NCBI RefSeq assembly: GCF_051668705.1
Contig: NZ_CP196351.1
Span: 2,790,001 to 2,854,000, forward strand
From: Alterisphingorhabdus sp051668705
Lineage (GTDB): Bacteria; Pseudomonadota; Alphaproteobacteria; Sphingomonadales; Sphingomonadaceae
Direction of reading: 5' to 3'
Length of the DNA: 64,000 bases
Part shown: in pieces, positions 25,810 to 34,502 of the stretch
Layout: the number at the start of each line of letters is the position of its first letter
Position numbering within the stretch: position 1 is the first letter of the stretch
The notes under the pieces: model-generated
Databases searched by the model: none
What the model was told of the DNA's origin: nothing
The model's input: the letters and a program-made list of their open reading frames with translations, nothing else
Program-made: the position numbers and the translations under genes

Positions 25810-26993
25810 GACACCGCCAATTGATATTCTTGATTGACTTGCTGACACCTCGCCATCGCAAGAAGTGGGCGCAGGCAATGTGCGCGGAAATTTCTGTCAT
25901 CGATAGGGATAGCAAAGCCATAGTCTTCGGATTGGGATGCCTTTTGGCCTGTTTACACTTTCATTGGGAAATCAAGATCGCACCCGGCGAAAGATGGAGC
26001 CTTATCATGAAAGACCGTTTCACTATATTCACATTTGCTTCGGGGTTAATCGCCAGCATTATTGGGCTGACCTATCTCTCGGCATCGGGCGCGCCGCAAA
26101 CCATGATCATCGTCAATATAGCGGCTACACTATTGGGCATTATACTCGCTATTGGCGCCATCCTCTCCATCCGCATGACAAAGCGTTTTGCGATACTGGC
26201 CGCGCTCATTGCATCACTAACCCTGTTGGCCACCGCTCTCTTTGGTTACGCAATCGAGGATGCGAGGCGGTGGATATTGATGGGGCCTTTTTTCGTCCAG
26301 ACCAGCCTGATCCTTTTACCCAGCATCGCACTTTGCTTCGCAAGATCCCAAAATCTCTGGACCTTATTGGCGATATGTGCAGCTGGATTAGCTGTGGCGA
26401 TCCAACCAGATCGGGCAATGGCCGCCATGTTGAGCGGGACGGCAATTATCATTTGCTGCAAGAAAGCGAGCAGCATGACAATCACGGCCGCCATATTCTG
26501 CTCTATCGCGTTTATGGCGACACTGCTCCAGCCTGATCGCCTGCCAGCAGTGCCATTTGTCGATCATATTCTCTGGACAGCTTTTGATGTCCATGCGACG
26601 CTTGGACTGTCGCTCTGGTTCGGATGTCTGATAATGATATGTCCGGTCCTGCTGCTCCCCAGAGCTAATCGCACAATAGTCCATTATATATTCGCATCAA
26701 GCTGGCTCATCATTATCGCATCAGCAGCTTTGGGAGCCTATCCGACACCGATGCTTGGCTATGGAGCAAGCGCAATAATCGGGTATTTTTTGAGCCTGAT
26801 ATTCGTACAGCCTTTGACGGATGCGCACTCTTCTACTAACAGCACAGCCGTAAACGGCGAAGCAAGTGGCGAGATAAAAGAGGCGGAGAGTTTCGGGGCA
26901 AAGTTTGAACTCGGAGCCGGTCTCAAGCCGCGAAGCGATAGACCAGAGAAAAATGGCGGACACGGAGGGATTCGAACCCTCGAAGCCCCGTAA
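25806..26993 (+). CDS. Polytopic membrane protein paired with PadR; its frame runs into a tRNA gene
   Basis: 395 residues. A cytoplasmic head LLTPRHRKKWAQAMCAEISVI and a GLGCLLACL segment, seen in membrane proteins encoded next to PadR regulators, are followed by roughly 9-10 hydrophobic segments to about residue 340. The last residues (about GGHGGIRTLEAP) are encoded by the 3' half of the oppositely oriented tRNA-Ser gene, and the stop lies inside that tRNA, so the native C-terminus may have been lost. Function unknown. Confidence 0.7.
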   Translation: MRHRQLIFLIDLLTPRHRKKWAQAMCAEISVIDRDSKAIVFGLGCLLACLHFHWEIKIAPGERWSLIMKDRFTIFTFASGLIASIIGLTYLSASGAPQTMIIVNIAATLLGIILAIGAILSIRMTKRFAILAALIASLTLLATALFGYAIEDARRWILMGPFFVQTSLILLPSIALCFARSQNLWTLLAICAAGLAVAIQPDRAMAAMLSGTAIIICCKKASSMTITAAIFCSIAFMATLLQPDRLPAVPFVDHILWTAFDVHATLGLSLWFGCLIMICPVLLLPRANRTIVHYIFASSWLIIIASAALGAYPTPMLGYGASAIIGYFLSLIFVQPLTDAHSSTNSTAVNGEASGEIKEAESFGAKFELGAGLKPRSDRPEKNGGHGGIRTLEAP

Positions 26994-27045
26994 AGAGCTT
27001 GCCTCCTTAGCAGGGAGGTGGTTTCAGCCGCTCACCCACGTGTCC
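26954..27045 (-). tRNA. tRNA-Ser (anticodon GCT)
   Basis: On the reverse strand GGACACG pairs with CGTGTCC; the anticodon loop contains GCT, there is a long variable arm, and the T-arm has GGTTCGAATCC and an encoded CCA. It decodes AGC/AGU. Its 3' end faces the 3' end of tRNA-Ser(GGA) 2.4 kb away, and the two share the same acceptor and T-arm sequence. Confidence 0.96.
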
Positions 27046-27398
27046 GTTGCCATGCAGCATGATTGAGCATCAAGGCGCGGCCTATAGCTAGCTATATGCT
27101 GCTAATCAAGTGATGATACGCGCAATCGATGCTTTATGTAAACTACGCGCAGATATTAACTTTTCGTTTACCATGTCGGTTTACCTTCTGCTCATGAACA
27201 AAAAACGGACAGCTCAATCACATATATCATCGGGAAAACATGGTTTTCTACCGGTGCGTCGCGAATTGGACTCTGGTCAACGCCTGTTCATTGCACAGCA
27301 ATCCCCCGCTGCGCAGCATATGACCAGTGAAAATTTGCACATATTCTGCACATTCTTTGGATGACAAAGTCTTTGCGCAGGCAGGAAAGGGTAATTTC
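27046..27398. other. Intergenic region without a supported gene
   Basis: About 350 bases between tRNA-Ser(GCT) and the DUF1134 gene. Short open frames are present but lack ribosome-binding sites or family character. A small palindrome (TAGCTAGCTA) lies near 27087. It probably holds the DUF1134 promoter; I cannot place -35/-10 boxes convincingly. Confidence 0.4.
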
Positions 27399-28307
27399 AT
27401 GACCAATCAACTTTCTAAACTTCACCGTTTTACCAAAACAGGTGCGGCATTTTTGGGGTTGGCAATATCCACCCTAGCCTTGTCACCGCTCGCCGCAACC
27501 AGCGCCTATGCACAAATTGAATCGATAGACCCCAATGATGTTATCGATGCGGATCTGGACAATCCGGCAAGCGTCGCACGCGATGAAGCGCAGGCGGCCC
27601 GCAATGCCGTAGAAGATGCGGCCACCAACCCTGATTTTTCACGCGATGTCGACCTGCCATCAGATGCCGGTGTTGATTTTGAACAGGCTGGCGATCTTAG
27701 CGGTGTCGATGTTGAGACCGTTAGCAATGGCGGCGATCTGGCCAATAATGATGCACTGCCCGGCCCATCACCTGATGGTGCGGGTTTTGAAACCGTACCC
27801 GCAAATGGTGCACAGGCCAGCAATGGCACTTTTCAGCAGGACGACCTTATCGGAGCGGCTGAAGGCGTATTTGGCAAGGGCGCCAAAGGCTTGGCCAGCC
27901 TGATTGAAGACATTTTGAAAGATCAAGGCCAGCCCAATGGCTATATTGTCGGCCGTGAAGCAGGCGGCGCATTCGTGCTTGGTCTGCGCTATGGCTCTGG
28001 CACATTATACCATGCGGTGGAAGGCGAGCGCCCCGTTTATTGGACCGGCCCGTCTATCGGGGTGGATGCAGGCGCCAATGCCGCCAACAGCTTCACCCTG
28101 GTCTATAATCTTTATGACAGTGAAGACCTGTATAAGCGCTTCGGTGCCGGTGAAGGCCAGGCCTATTTGATCGGTGGTTTTAACGCCAGCTATCTGCGCC
28201 GCGGCAATGTTGTGCTCATCCCCATCCGTGTCGGCGTTGGTGCGCGTTTGGGTGCCAATATCGGCTATCGCAAGTTCAGCAAGAAACAGCGCTGGTTCCC
28301 GTTTTGA
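27399..28307 (+). CDS. DUF1134 protein (EipA-like envelope protein)
   Basis: 302 residues from the ATG at 27399 (GGAAAGGG upstream). A signal peptide ends at ATSAYAQ. A low-complexity acidic spacer (about 30-170) rich in Asp/Asn/Gly precedes the DUF1134 domain: KGLASLIEDILKDQGQPNGYIVGREAGGAFVLGLRYGSGTLYH through VPIRVGVGARLGANIGY. Brucella EipA of this family is a periplasmic protein required for envelope integrity. The acidic spacer looks longer than a minimal EipA would need. Confidence 0.88.
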   Translation: MTNQLSKLHRFTKTGAAFLGLAISTLALSPLAATSAYAQIESIDPNDVIDADLDNPASVARDEAQAARNAVEDAATNPDFSRDVDLPSDAGVDFEQAGDLSGVDVETVSNGGDLANNDALPGPSPDGAGFETVPANGAQASNGTFQQDDLIGAAEGVFGKGAKGLASLIEDILKDQGQPNGYIVGREAGGAFVLGLRYGSGTLYHAVEGERPVYWTGPSIGVDAGANAANSFTLVYNLYDSEDLYKRFGAGEGQAYLIGGFNASYLRRGNVVLIPIRVGVGARLGANIGYRKFSKKQRWFPF

Positions 28308-28338
28308 TAAAGGGCTAACAACCATCACAATCTTTAGC

Positions 28339-28370
28339 AAAACCCCGGAGGCAGCTTCGGGGTTTTTCTT
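28339..28370 (+). terminator. Rho-independent terminator after the DUF1134 gene
   Basis: AAAACCCCG pairs with CGGGGTTTT around a 10-base loop, followed by TTCTTTTGTT. It is an A-tract/T-tract hairpin 31 bases past the stop codon. Confidence 0.88.
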
Positions 28371-28505
28371 TTGTTGCGGCCTTAAGAGAAAAACACTGCC
28401 TGCCGCGCTTTTAATTGGATTTTGGGCGCAATTCTTCTTGGCCAAGGCCTGCGCATCCGCTTATAGATCAGGCGATTCATTTCTCCGGACAGAAAGCGCA
28501 CTGCC

Positions 28506-29681
28506 ATGCTTGATAACCTCCAACCCTCCCCGCCCGATGCGTTGCTCGCGCTGATTAAACTCTATGCAGCCGATAGCCGCACGGATAAGATTGATCTGGG
28601 CGTTGGTGTGTATCGGGACAATGATGGCAATACCCCGGTCTTTGCCGCGATCAAGGAAGCGGAACAGCGGCTTGTCGATCACCAGCCCAGCAAATCCTAT
28701 CTTGGGCCAGAGGGTGACATGGCGATGGTCAATGGCCTGCTGCCGCATATTCTGGGTGATGTGAACAACACTATCAAAATCGATGGCCTGCAAACACCGG
28801 GCGGAACAGGAGCGGTGCGTTTGGCAGCGGATACGCTTTATGCCGCTGGTGCGCGGCGCATCTGGCTGGGCACCCCAAGCTGGCCCAACCATGCCCCGAT
28901 TTTCAAGGCCGCGCAGATGGAGGTGCTGACCTATAGCCATATGGATGTGGCGACGCAGAGCCTTGATTGGGATGCTTTATTGGCCGCGCTGGACAGTGCG
29001 CAAGCGGGTGATGTCGTGCTGTTGCATGGCTGTTGCCATAACCCGACGGGCGTGGATTATAGCGCGGAGCAATGGGCGCATATCTGCGCGGTTATGGCGC
29101 AAAAGCAGCTTTTCCCGCTGGTTGACTTTGCTTATCACGGGCTGGGTCAGGGTTTTGATGCAGACAGTGCGGGCCTGAAAACCGTATTGGCCCATCTGCC
29201 CGAAGTGATGATTGCCTATAGCTGTGATAAGAATTTCGGCATGTATCGTGACCGTGTTGGCGCGCTTTATGCGGTGGTGCAGGATGAGAATGTCCTGACC
29301 GATGTGAAATCCAATATGGCCAGCCTGGCGCGCGCCAACTGGTCCATGCCGCCCGATCATGGCGGCGCAGCGGTGCGGATTATCCTGGAAGATGCCGCGC
29401 TGACCGGCATGTGGCGTGACGAGGCAGAGGCCATGCGGCTGCGCATGCGCAAAGTGCGCGATATGCTGGCCGCAGCAGGACAAGCGGGCAGCGCGGACTT
29501 CCGCCCCTTGGCGACGCAAAATGGCATGTTCTCCATGTTGCCGCTGAACAAAGACCAGATTTTGGCCCTGCGCAACGATCACGGCGTCTATATGGCCGGC
29601 TCCGGCCGCATCAACGTCGCGGGACTGTCCGAAAGCAATATCGGGAAGTTTGTTGAGGCGGTTGGTGTGGTGAGCGGGTAG
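28506..29681 (+). CDS. Aromatic amino acid aminotransferase (class I, TyrB/AspC type)
   Basis: 391 residues. PLP enzyme of the Ia group: DLGVGVYRDNDGNTPVF at the start, LQTPGGTGAVRL, LLHGCCHNPTGVD, VDFAYHGLGQGF, and the lysine segment SCDKNFGMYRDRVG. It transfers amino groups between aromatic or dicarboxylic amino acids and 2-oxoglutarate, and could supply the last step of tyrosine/phenylalanine synthesis alongside tyrC in this window. The usual SKNF reads DKNF here, i.e. a conservative change before the lysine. Confidence 0.9.
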   Translation: MLDNLQPSPPDALLALIKLYAADSRTDKIDLGVGVYRDNDGNTPVFAAIKEAEQRLVDHQPSKSYLGPEGDMAMVNGLLPHILGDVNNTIKIDGLQTPGGTGAVRLAADTLYAAGARRIWLGTPSWPNHAPIFKAAQMEVLTYSHMDVATQSLDWDALLAALDSAQAGDVVLLHGCCHNPTGVDYSAEQWAHICAVMAQKQLFPLVDFAYHGLGQGFDADSAGLKTVLAHLPEVMIAYSCDKNFGMYRDRVGALYAVVQDENVLTDVKSNMASLARANWSMPPDHGGAAVRIILEDAALTGMWRDEAEAMRLRMRKVRDMLAAAGQAGSADFRPLATQNGMFSMLPLNKDQILALRNDHGVYMAGSGRINVAGLSESNIGKFVEAVGVVSG

Positions 29682-29723
29682 ATCACTCCCGCTTCATTAC
29701 GCCTTAATCCTGTCTCTCCGCAC

Positions 29724-29741
29724 CCCTGAGCTTGTCGAAGG
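29724..29741. repeat. Copy of a short sphingomonad intergenic repeat
   Basis: CCCTGAGCTTGTCGAAGG, half of a palindromic intergenic repeat that I recognise as recurring in many sphingomonad genomes. It stands upstream of the DUF3800 gene. Recognition is from memory, not from a count in this genome. Confidence 0.45.
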
Positions 29742-29947
29742 CGAAGGGTCGAAGTGCGCTTAACAATTACAGACAATGCCGAGAAACGAGCCTAGCCATG
29801 GGTATGAGAAGTTTGTTAAAAAGGTTGGCATTGTTGATGAGCCGGTAAAAATTATAACGCTCCCCAAAACGGCAGTATTTTGACATTTGCTTTGCCTAAT
29901 TCAATTTTTGACTCTTATTTTCTATTACCTTCTGCCACTATACTTAC

Positions 29948-30745
29948 ATGTATAGATTATACCTAGATGAAGTTGGAACAGATGGCCTCACAAATTTGCA
30001 TAAGGACAGGAACCGCTATCTTAGCTTGACAGGTGTAGCCATAGAGATCGCGCATGCCAGAGACGAATTAGAACCGAGATTTAATCAAATCAAAGGCGCT
30101 ATATTCGAGCATGACCCTGATAGTCCCATTGTTTTTCATCGAAGTGATATATTGGGTGGCAAAGGGCCATATGCGAGGATTAGAACTGATAGCGAATTCA
30201 GAAAGAGATTTGACAAAGCTATCTTAGAGGTTTTTCGTGCCATTGACTACACCGTAATTACGGCACTGATAGACAAACAATGGATGCTGAGCCAGTTGCA
30301 TTGGAAAGATCGTCATCCTTACCATTTTCTTATGGAAGTCATTGTCGAGAAATATGCACAATTTTTAGAACGAAAGAGGCAAGTGGGCGATATAATGCCG
30401 GAAAGTCGGCAAGCTAAAGATAAGTTACTACAATTAGAATTCGAGCGCTTTAGAAATGAAGGAACACGGTACGTCAATGCTCAGCGTATCCAATCTGCTA
30501 TGCGAGCGAAAAGCCTCAAATTTCGTACTAAAAAGGATAATATTGCGGGCCTTCAGCTATGTGACTTATTAGCACATCCTAGCCATATGTACGTCCGAAG
30601 TGTGATGGGCCATGAAGTCAATCTAGGTCTGTTTGCAAATCAGATACGGCCAATTTTAGTTGGGCACAAATATGACAGATCCGCTTGGGGTAAGATACAA
30701 GGCTACGGATATAAATACCTGCCAGAAACACAAAGGGCGACCTAA
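29948..30745 (+). CDS. DUF3800 domain protein
   Basis: 265 residues. It starts with YRLYLDEVGTDGL, continues with VFHRSDI, and has late KDNIAGLQLCDLLAHP, the conserved acidic motifs of DUF3800, a family with an RNase-H-like look that often rides in defence islands and mobile DNA. Catalytic-type acidic residues (D in YLDE, D near the C-terminal LQLCDLLA) are present. The gene is clearly AT-richer than its neighbours and has no obvious ribosome-binding site. Function unknown. Confidence 0.75.
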   Translation: MYRLYLDEVGTDGLTNLHKDRNRYLSLTGVAIEIAHARDELEPRFNQIKGAIFEHDPDSPIVFHRSDILGGKGPYARIRTDSEFRKRFDKAILEVFRAIDYTVITALIDKQWMLSQLHWKDRHPYHFLMEVIVEKYAQFLERKRQVGDIMPESRQAKDKLLQLEFERFRNEGTRYVNAQRIQSAMRAKSLKFRTKKDNIAGLQLCDLLAHPSHMYVRSVMGHEVNLGLFANQIRPILVGHKYDRSAWGKIQGYGYKYLPETQRAT

Positions 30746-30876
30746 GCGCCGCCCCGATGGATTATGTACCATCTTGTTACCAACCGCCGTAGCATTGGAT
30801 TAATTTATATATAATCAAGTTTGCCTAATTTTGCAAGGCATTTAGCTTTAGCAACAACCTAACACGATACTGAACC

Positions 30877-31749
30877 TCACAAAAACCCGTCCAGCGTTTC
30901 CATAAATAGCCCAAATTGGTCATGGTGTAGCCAATGGCCGGCATTGGCGAATTCACGGACTTCTACATTGTCGCCGAAATGCTTTATGCGGCCGTCTTTT
31001 TGTGGGTTGCTGGCCCAGCTGTCGGCGCCATAGAGCATCAGCGTGGGGCAGGTGATATTGCGCCACATCTCCTCTGTCGCGTCGCTGGGCAGGTCATGTG
31101 GCCACCAATTGCGCATTAGCGGGTCGAATTTCCAGCTATAGCTGCCATCTTCATTGCGGACCACGGCATGGACGGTTAAATGGCGCACTTGTTCGTCAGA
31201 AAGATGCGGGTTCTCGGTTTTCATCCGCTCCAGCGCGGCATCAAAATCCTTATAGCGGCGCGGCGCGATATCGGCATATTTTTGCTTCGTCTCCATCCAT
31301 TCGCGCAAACGGTTGGCGGTGCCTTTGGCGGCCATCTCTGCCTGAATTTTAGGCGATGGGCCCAGCCCTTCAATCGCCACCAGCTTCTTCACCTTATCAG
31401 GGTATAAACCGGTGTAGCGAATGGCGATATTGCCGCCCATGCTGTGCGCAACAATGGTTACGGGTGCCAAATCCATTTGGTCAATTAACTGTTTCAAATC
31501 ATAGATATAAGATAATATGGGGTAATTGCCGTCGCTCGCCCACTGGCTGTCCCCATGGCCGCGCAGATCAGGCGCGATAATATGATAATGTTCGCGCAAT
31601 GCCTGCGCTGTCCAATCCCAATTGCGGCAATGGTCACGTCCGCCATGCAGCAGGATAAGCGGCGGCGCATCCTGATTGCCCCAGTCAACATAGTTAAGGC
31701 GCAAACGCTGGGAGAAATAGCTGTTCGATGCGGGGCCAATAAGGGTCAT
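30877..31749 (-). CDS. Alpha/beta hydrolase
   Basis: 290 residues. LILLHGGRDHCRNWD (oxyanion HG), APDLRGHGDSQW, the nucleophile elbow AHSMGGNIA, LYGADSWAS (acid) and FANAGHWLHHDQ (His) make a complete catalytic set, closest in style to epoxide hydrolase/esterase-like enzymes. Stand-alone gene, substrate unknown. Confidence 0.87.
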   Translation of the reverse strand: MTLIGPASNSYFSQRLRLNYVDWGNQDAPPLILLHGGRDHCRNWDWTAQALREHYHIIAPDLRGHGDSQWASDGNYPILSYIYDLKQLIDQMDLAPVTIVAHSMGGNIAIRYTGLYPDKVKKLVAIEGLGPSPKIQAEMAAKGTANRLREWMETKQKYADIAPRRYKDFDAALERMKTENPHLSDEQVRHLTVHAVVRNEDGSYSWKFDPLMRNWWPHDLPSDATEEMWRNITCPTLMLYGADSWASNPQKDGRIKHFGDNVEVREFANAGHWLHHDQFGLFMETLDGFL

Positions 31750-31993
31750 AATATATGTTCCGAGAATTATGTGCTGAGCATGTATGCTGTGCGGCTATGG
31801 CAACAGATTAGCCGCCAATGGCGCAATTGTCGAAGCCTGTTTCGCGGTGCCAAGCGACCTGCCATTTCTTTCTCTCACGATAATGCGCTGCGCTCATATC
31901 TCCGAGGGGCGGGCTTTGACCCGGCGGCCGGTCGGCCTTGCGCACCCTTGGGTTCGGTTTTGCACCTGCCTGGCACCAAGGCGCTTGAAAAAC

Positions 31994-32416
31994 TTAGCCT
32001 GCCGCGCGGCTGATGATATCGGCCATCGCCATGGCGGCTTTTGCTGCTTCGCCGCCTTTGTCTTTCTCATCCGGCTTGGCGCGGGTTAGGGCTTGTGCGT
32101 CATTTTCAACTGTCAAAATGCCATTACCGATGGCGATGCCGTCCAGCGTTAGCGCCATGATGCCGCGCGCGCTTTCATTGGCGACAATCTCAAAATGATA
32201 AGTTTCCCCGCGAATAATTACGCCAAGTGCGACAAAGCCTTCAAATGCATTGGTCTCCACCAGCGCCGAAATTGCGCCCGGAACCTCCAATGCGCCAGGA
32301 ACGGTGACAATTTCCACATCATGCCCGGCCGCTTCCAGCGCAGCGCGTGCGCCGCTGATCAACAGGTCATTCAGCGCATCATAAAAACGGGCTTCGACGA
32401 TACAATATTTGGCCAT
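31994..32416 (-). CDS. ribH: 6,7-dimethyl-8-ribityllumazine synthase
   Basis: 140 residues, normal for the family. It condenses 5-amino-6-ribitylamino-uracil with 3,4-dihydroxy-2-butanone-4-phosphate. Motifs: IVEARFYDALNDLLISGA, TVPGALEVPGAI, GVIIRGETYHFEIVANES (with the catalytic-type histidine) and GNGILTVEND. Last gene of the rib cluster, 30 bases after ribB. Confidence 0.96.
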   Translation of the reverse strand: MAKYCIVEARFYDALNDLLISGARAALEAAGHDVEIVTVPGALEVPGAISALVETNAFEGFVALGVIIRGETYHFEIVANESARGIMALTLDGIAIGNGILTVENDAQALTRAKPDEKDKGGEAAKAAMAMADIISRAAG

Positions 32417-32446
32417 ATTACGTAATCCTTATTCCATGTGTAGAGT

Positions 32447-33748
32447 TTAGCCCAAGGGCACTGCGCGCTGTCCTGTGATCCGCAGGCCATAGGCATCAAG
32501 CCCGACCAGTTCATGGCTGCTATTGCTCAACAATTCCATATCCTGCACGCCCAAATCCGCCAAAATCTGTGCGCCAACGCCATAATCGCGCAGCTGGTCC
32601 GGCATGCCGCTTGCTGGCGCGGGCGTGGCGGGCTTTTCACCCAAAAGGCGTTTCACCTGGCTGGAAAGGAAGTTGCGGCCGGTTTGCGGGATCATGACGA
32701 TAAGGCCAGCGCCCTCTTCACCAATGATTTTCATTGATTCGGCCAACATGCCCGTTGGCGCCGATGCCGCGCCAAAAATATCGTCAAACACGCTTAAGGC
32801 ATGCATGCGCACCAAGGTCGGATTATCAGGGTCAACATGCCCTTTTTGCAGCACCAGCTGCTCCGTCTGGGTGGCGTGGTTATAATAGGTGATGGCATTC
32901 CACTCCCCGCCCCAGCGACTGGAAAAACGCGCCTCTATGCGCTTTTCGGCCAGATGGTCATTGCGCAGGCGATAGGCTATCAAATCGCGAATGGTGCCGA
33001 TTTTCAAATTATGGGTGTGGGCAAAGGCAACCAGATCATCGAGCCGCGCCATCTCACCATCATCACGCATAATCTCACAAATCACACCCGACGGATTCAA
33101 CCCGGCAAGGCGCGAAACATCCACCGCTGCCTCTGTATGGCCCGCGCGGACCAACACGCCGCCATCCTTTGCCTGAAGCGGGAAAATATGGCCCGGCGTC
33201 ACGATATCGGTCGCGCCCTTATTGCTGTCCACCGCAACCGCGACAGTGCGCGCACGATCGGCAGCGCTAATGCCCGTTGTAACGCCTTCGCGCGCTTCAA
33301 TAGAGATGGTGAAGGCGGTGCTATATTGTGCGCGGTTATTCTGGCTCATCATATCAAGGCCCAGCTCATCCACCCGCTCCTTGGTCATCGCCAGACAGAT
33401 TAGCCCGCGGCCATATTTCGCCATGAAATTGATTGCATCAGGCGTCGCCATTTGCGCGGGGATAATCAGATCGCCCTCATTTTCGCGGTCCTCATCATCC
33501 ACCAAGATATACATGCGGCCATTACGTGCTTCATTGATAATCTCTTCAGCGCTGGCCATTACCGCCGTGCCATCCTGCGCCAAATAGGCCTCTAGCTTGG
33601 CCAGTGTTTCCGCTGTCGGGTTCCAATCGTCATCGCCCAATTTGCGCAGGCTATTGGCATGCAGGCCGGCCGCACGCGCCAGACCGGCACGGCTCATCTG
33701 GCCTTCCTCAACAATTTCAATCACACGGTCGATCAGCGGGGTTTGCAT
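32447..33748 (-). CDS. ribB: 3,4-dihydroxy-2-butanone-4-phosphate synthase with N-terminal HTH-like domain and degenerate GTP cyclohydrolase II domain
   Basis: 433 residues. Residues 1-55 resemble a helix-turn-helix (MSRAGLARAAGLHANSLRKL). Residues about 65-265 are an intact DHBP synthase (VDDEDRENEGDLIIPA, GHTEAAVDVSRLAG). The C-terminal part aligns with GTP cyclohydrolase II but has lost all zinc cysteines: where GCHII has HSECLTGD-type residues this reads VRMHALSVFDDIFGA. So it should make only the four-carbon precursor. RibB proteins with inactive RibA-like tails are known in alphaproteobacteria; a working ribA must lie elsewhere. Confidence 0.93.
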   Translation of the reverse strand: MQTPLIDRVIEIVEEGQMSRAGLARAAGLHANSLRKLGDDDWNPTAETLAKLEAYLAQDGTAVMASAEEIINEARNGRMYILVDDEDRENEGDLIIPAQMATPDAINFMAKYGRGLICLAMTKERVDELGLDMMSQNNRAQYSTAFTISIEAREGVTTGISAADRARTVAVAVDSNKGATDIVTPGHIFPLQAKDGGVLVRAGHTEAAVDVSRLAGLNPSGVICEIMRDDGEMARLDDLVAFAHTHNLKIGTIRDLIAYRLRNDHLAEKRIEARFSSRWGGEWNAITYYNHATQTEQLVLQKGHVDPDNPTLVRMHALSVFDDIFGAASAPTGMLAESMKIIGEEGAGLIVMIPQTGRNFLSSQVKRLLGEKPATPAPASGMPDQLRDYGVGAQILADLGVQDMELLSNSSHELVGLDAYGLRITGQRAVPLG

Positions 33749-33842
33749 GATAGTCTCTCCATAAACAGCATATGCTCAGTAGCGCTGTGATAATATGGAG
33801 CAGATATCACACTATAATGTGAATTTCCAGAGTAGAGCGCAA

Positions 33843-34460
33843 TTATTTTGCCATATGCGTCTGCATTCGCTGTAAATAGCGGGCCAGAACGTCAATCTCC
33901 AAATTCACTTCATCGCCTTGCGCCCAATGCTGTGCTGTGGTCATTTCAGCCGTGTGCGGAATGATGTTAAGCGTGAAAATGCTAGTATCTTCATGATCTT
34001 CAACGCTGTTTACCGTCAAAGATATGCCATCGACAGTGACCGAACCCTTGGCCGCAACAAAGGGCGCGATGGTATCGGGCATGGAAATCACAATGTGATG
34101 TGAACCGCCAACCGGTGCAACGCTATTGATGCGGCCAACACCGTCCACATGGCCAGTGACGATATGACCGCCCAGCTCATCGCCCACTTTAAGCGCGCGC
34201 TCCAGATTAAGCGGGCGACCAACAGCGAACATGTCCGCCGCGACGCAGCGTATTGTTTCGCCCGATACGTCAACGGCAAACCAATTGCCCGCATCATCAT
34301 GGCCCTTATCAACCACTGTCAAACACACCCCGGAACAGGCAATAGACGCGCCCATATCAACGCCCGCCATATCATATAGGGTGCGGATAGTCAGACGCAG
34401 ATCGCCGCGCTGCTCTGCCTTTTCAATGCGGCCAATATCGGTAATAATGCCGGTAAACAT
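33843..34460 (-). CDS. ribE: Riboflavin synthase, alpha chain
   Basis: 205 residues with the expected two lumazine-binding repeats: MFTGIITDIGRIEKAE with ACSGVCLTVVD, then GGHIVTGHVDGVGRI and KGSVTVDGISLTVN. It dismutates two ribityllumazines to riboflavin. 42 bases from the end of ribD. No FMN riboswitch is visible in the gap before ribB. Confidence 0.96.
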   Translation of the reverse strand: MFTGIITDIGRIEKAEQRGDLRLTIRTLYDMAGVDMGASIACSGVCLTVVDKGHDDAGNWFAVDVSGETIRCVAADMFAVGRPLNLERALKVGDELGGHIVTGHVDGVGRINSVAPVGGSHHIVISMPDTIAPFVAAKGSVTVDGISLTVNSVEDHEDTSIFTLNIIPHTAEMTTAQHWAQGDEVNLEIDVLARYLQRMQTHMAK

Positions 34461-34502
34461 AGTCTTCTCCTGCGCGTCTATTCTGTGCGCTTTTGCATCT
34501 GC

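Noticed and set aside
27110..27364. 84-codon frame upstream of the DUF1134 gene
   Set aside because: No ribosome site, no recognisable family, and atypical composition for a real protein here.
33749..33842. FMN riboswitch in the riboflavin cluster
   Set aside because: The gap before ribB is under 100 bases, without the conserved multi-stem core; only small dyads are visible.
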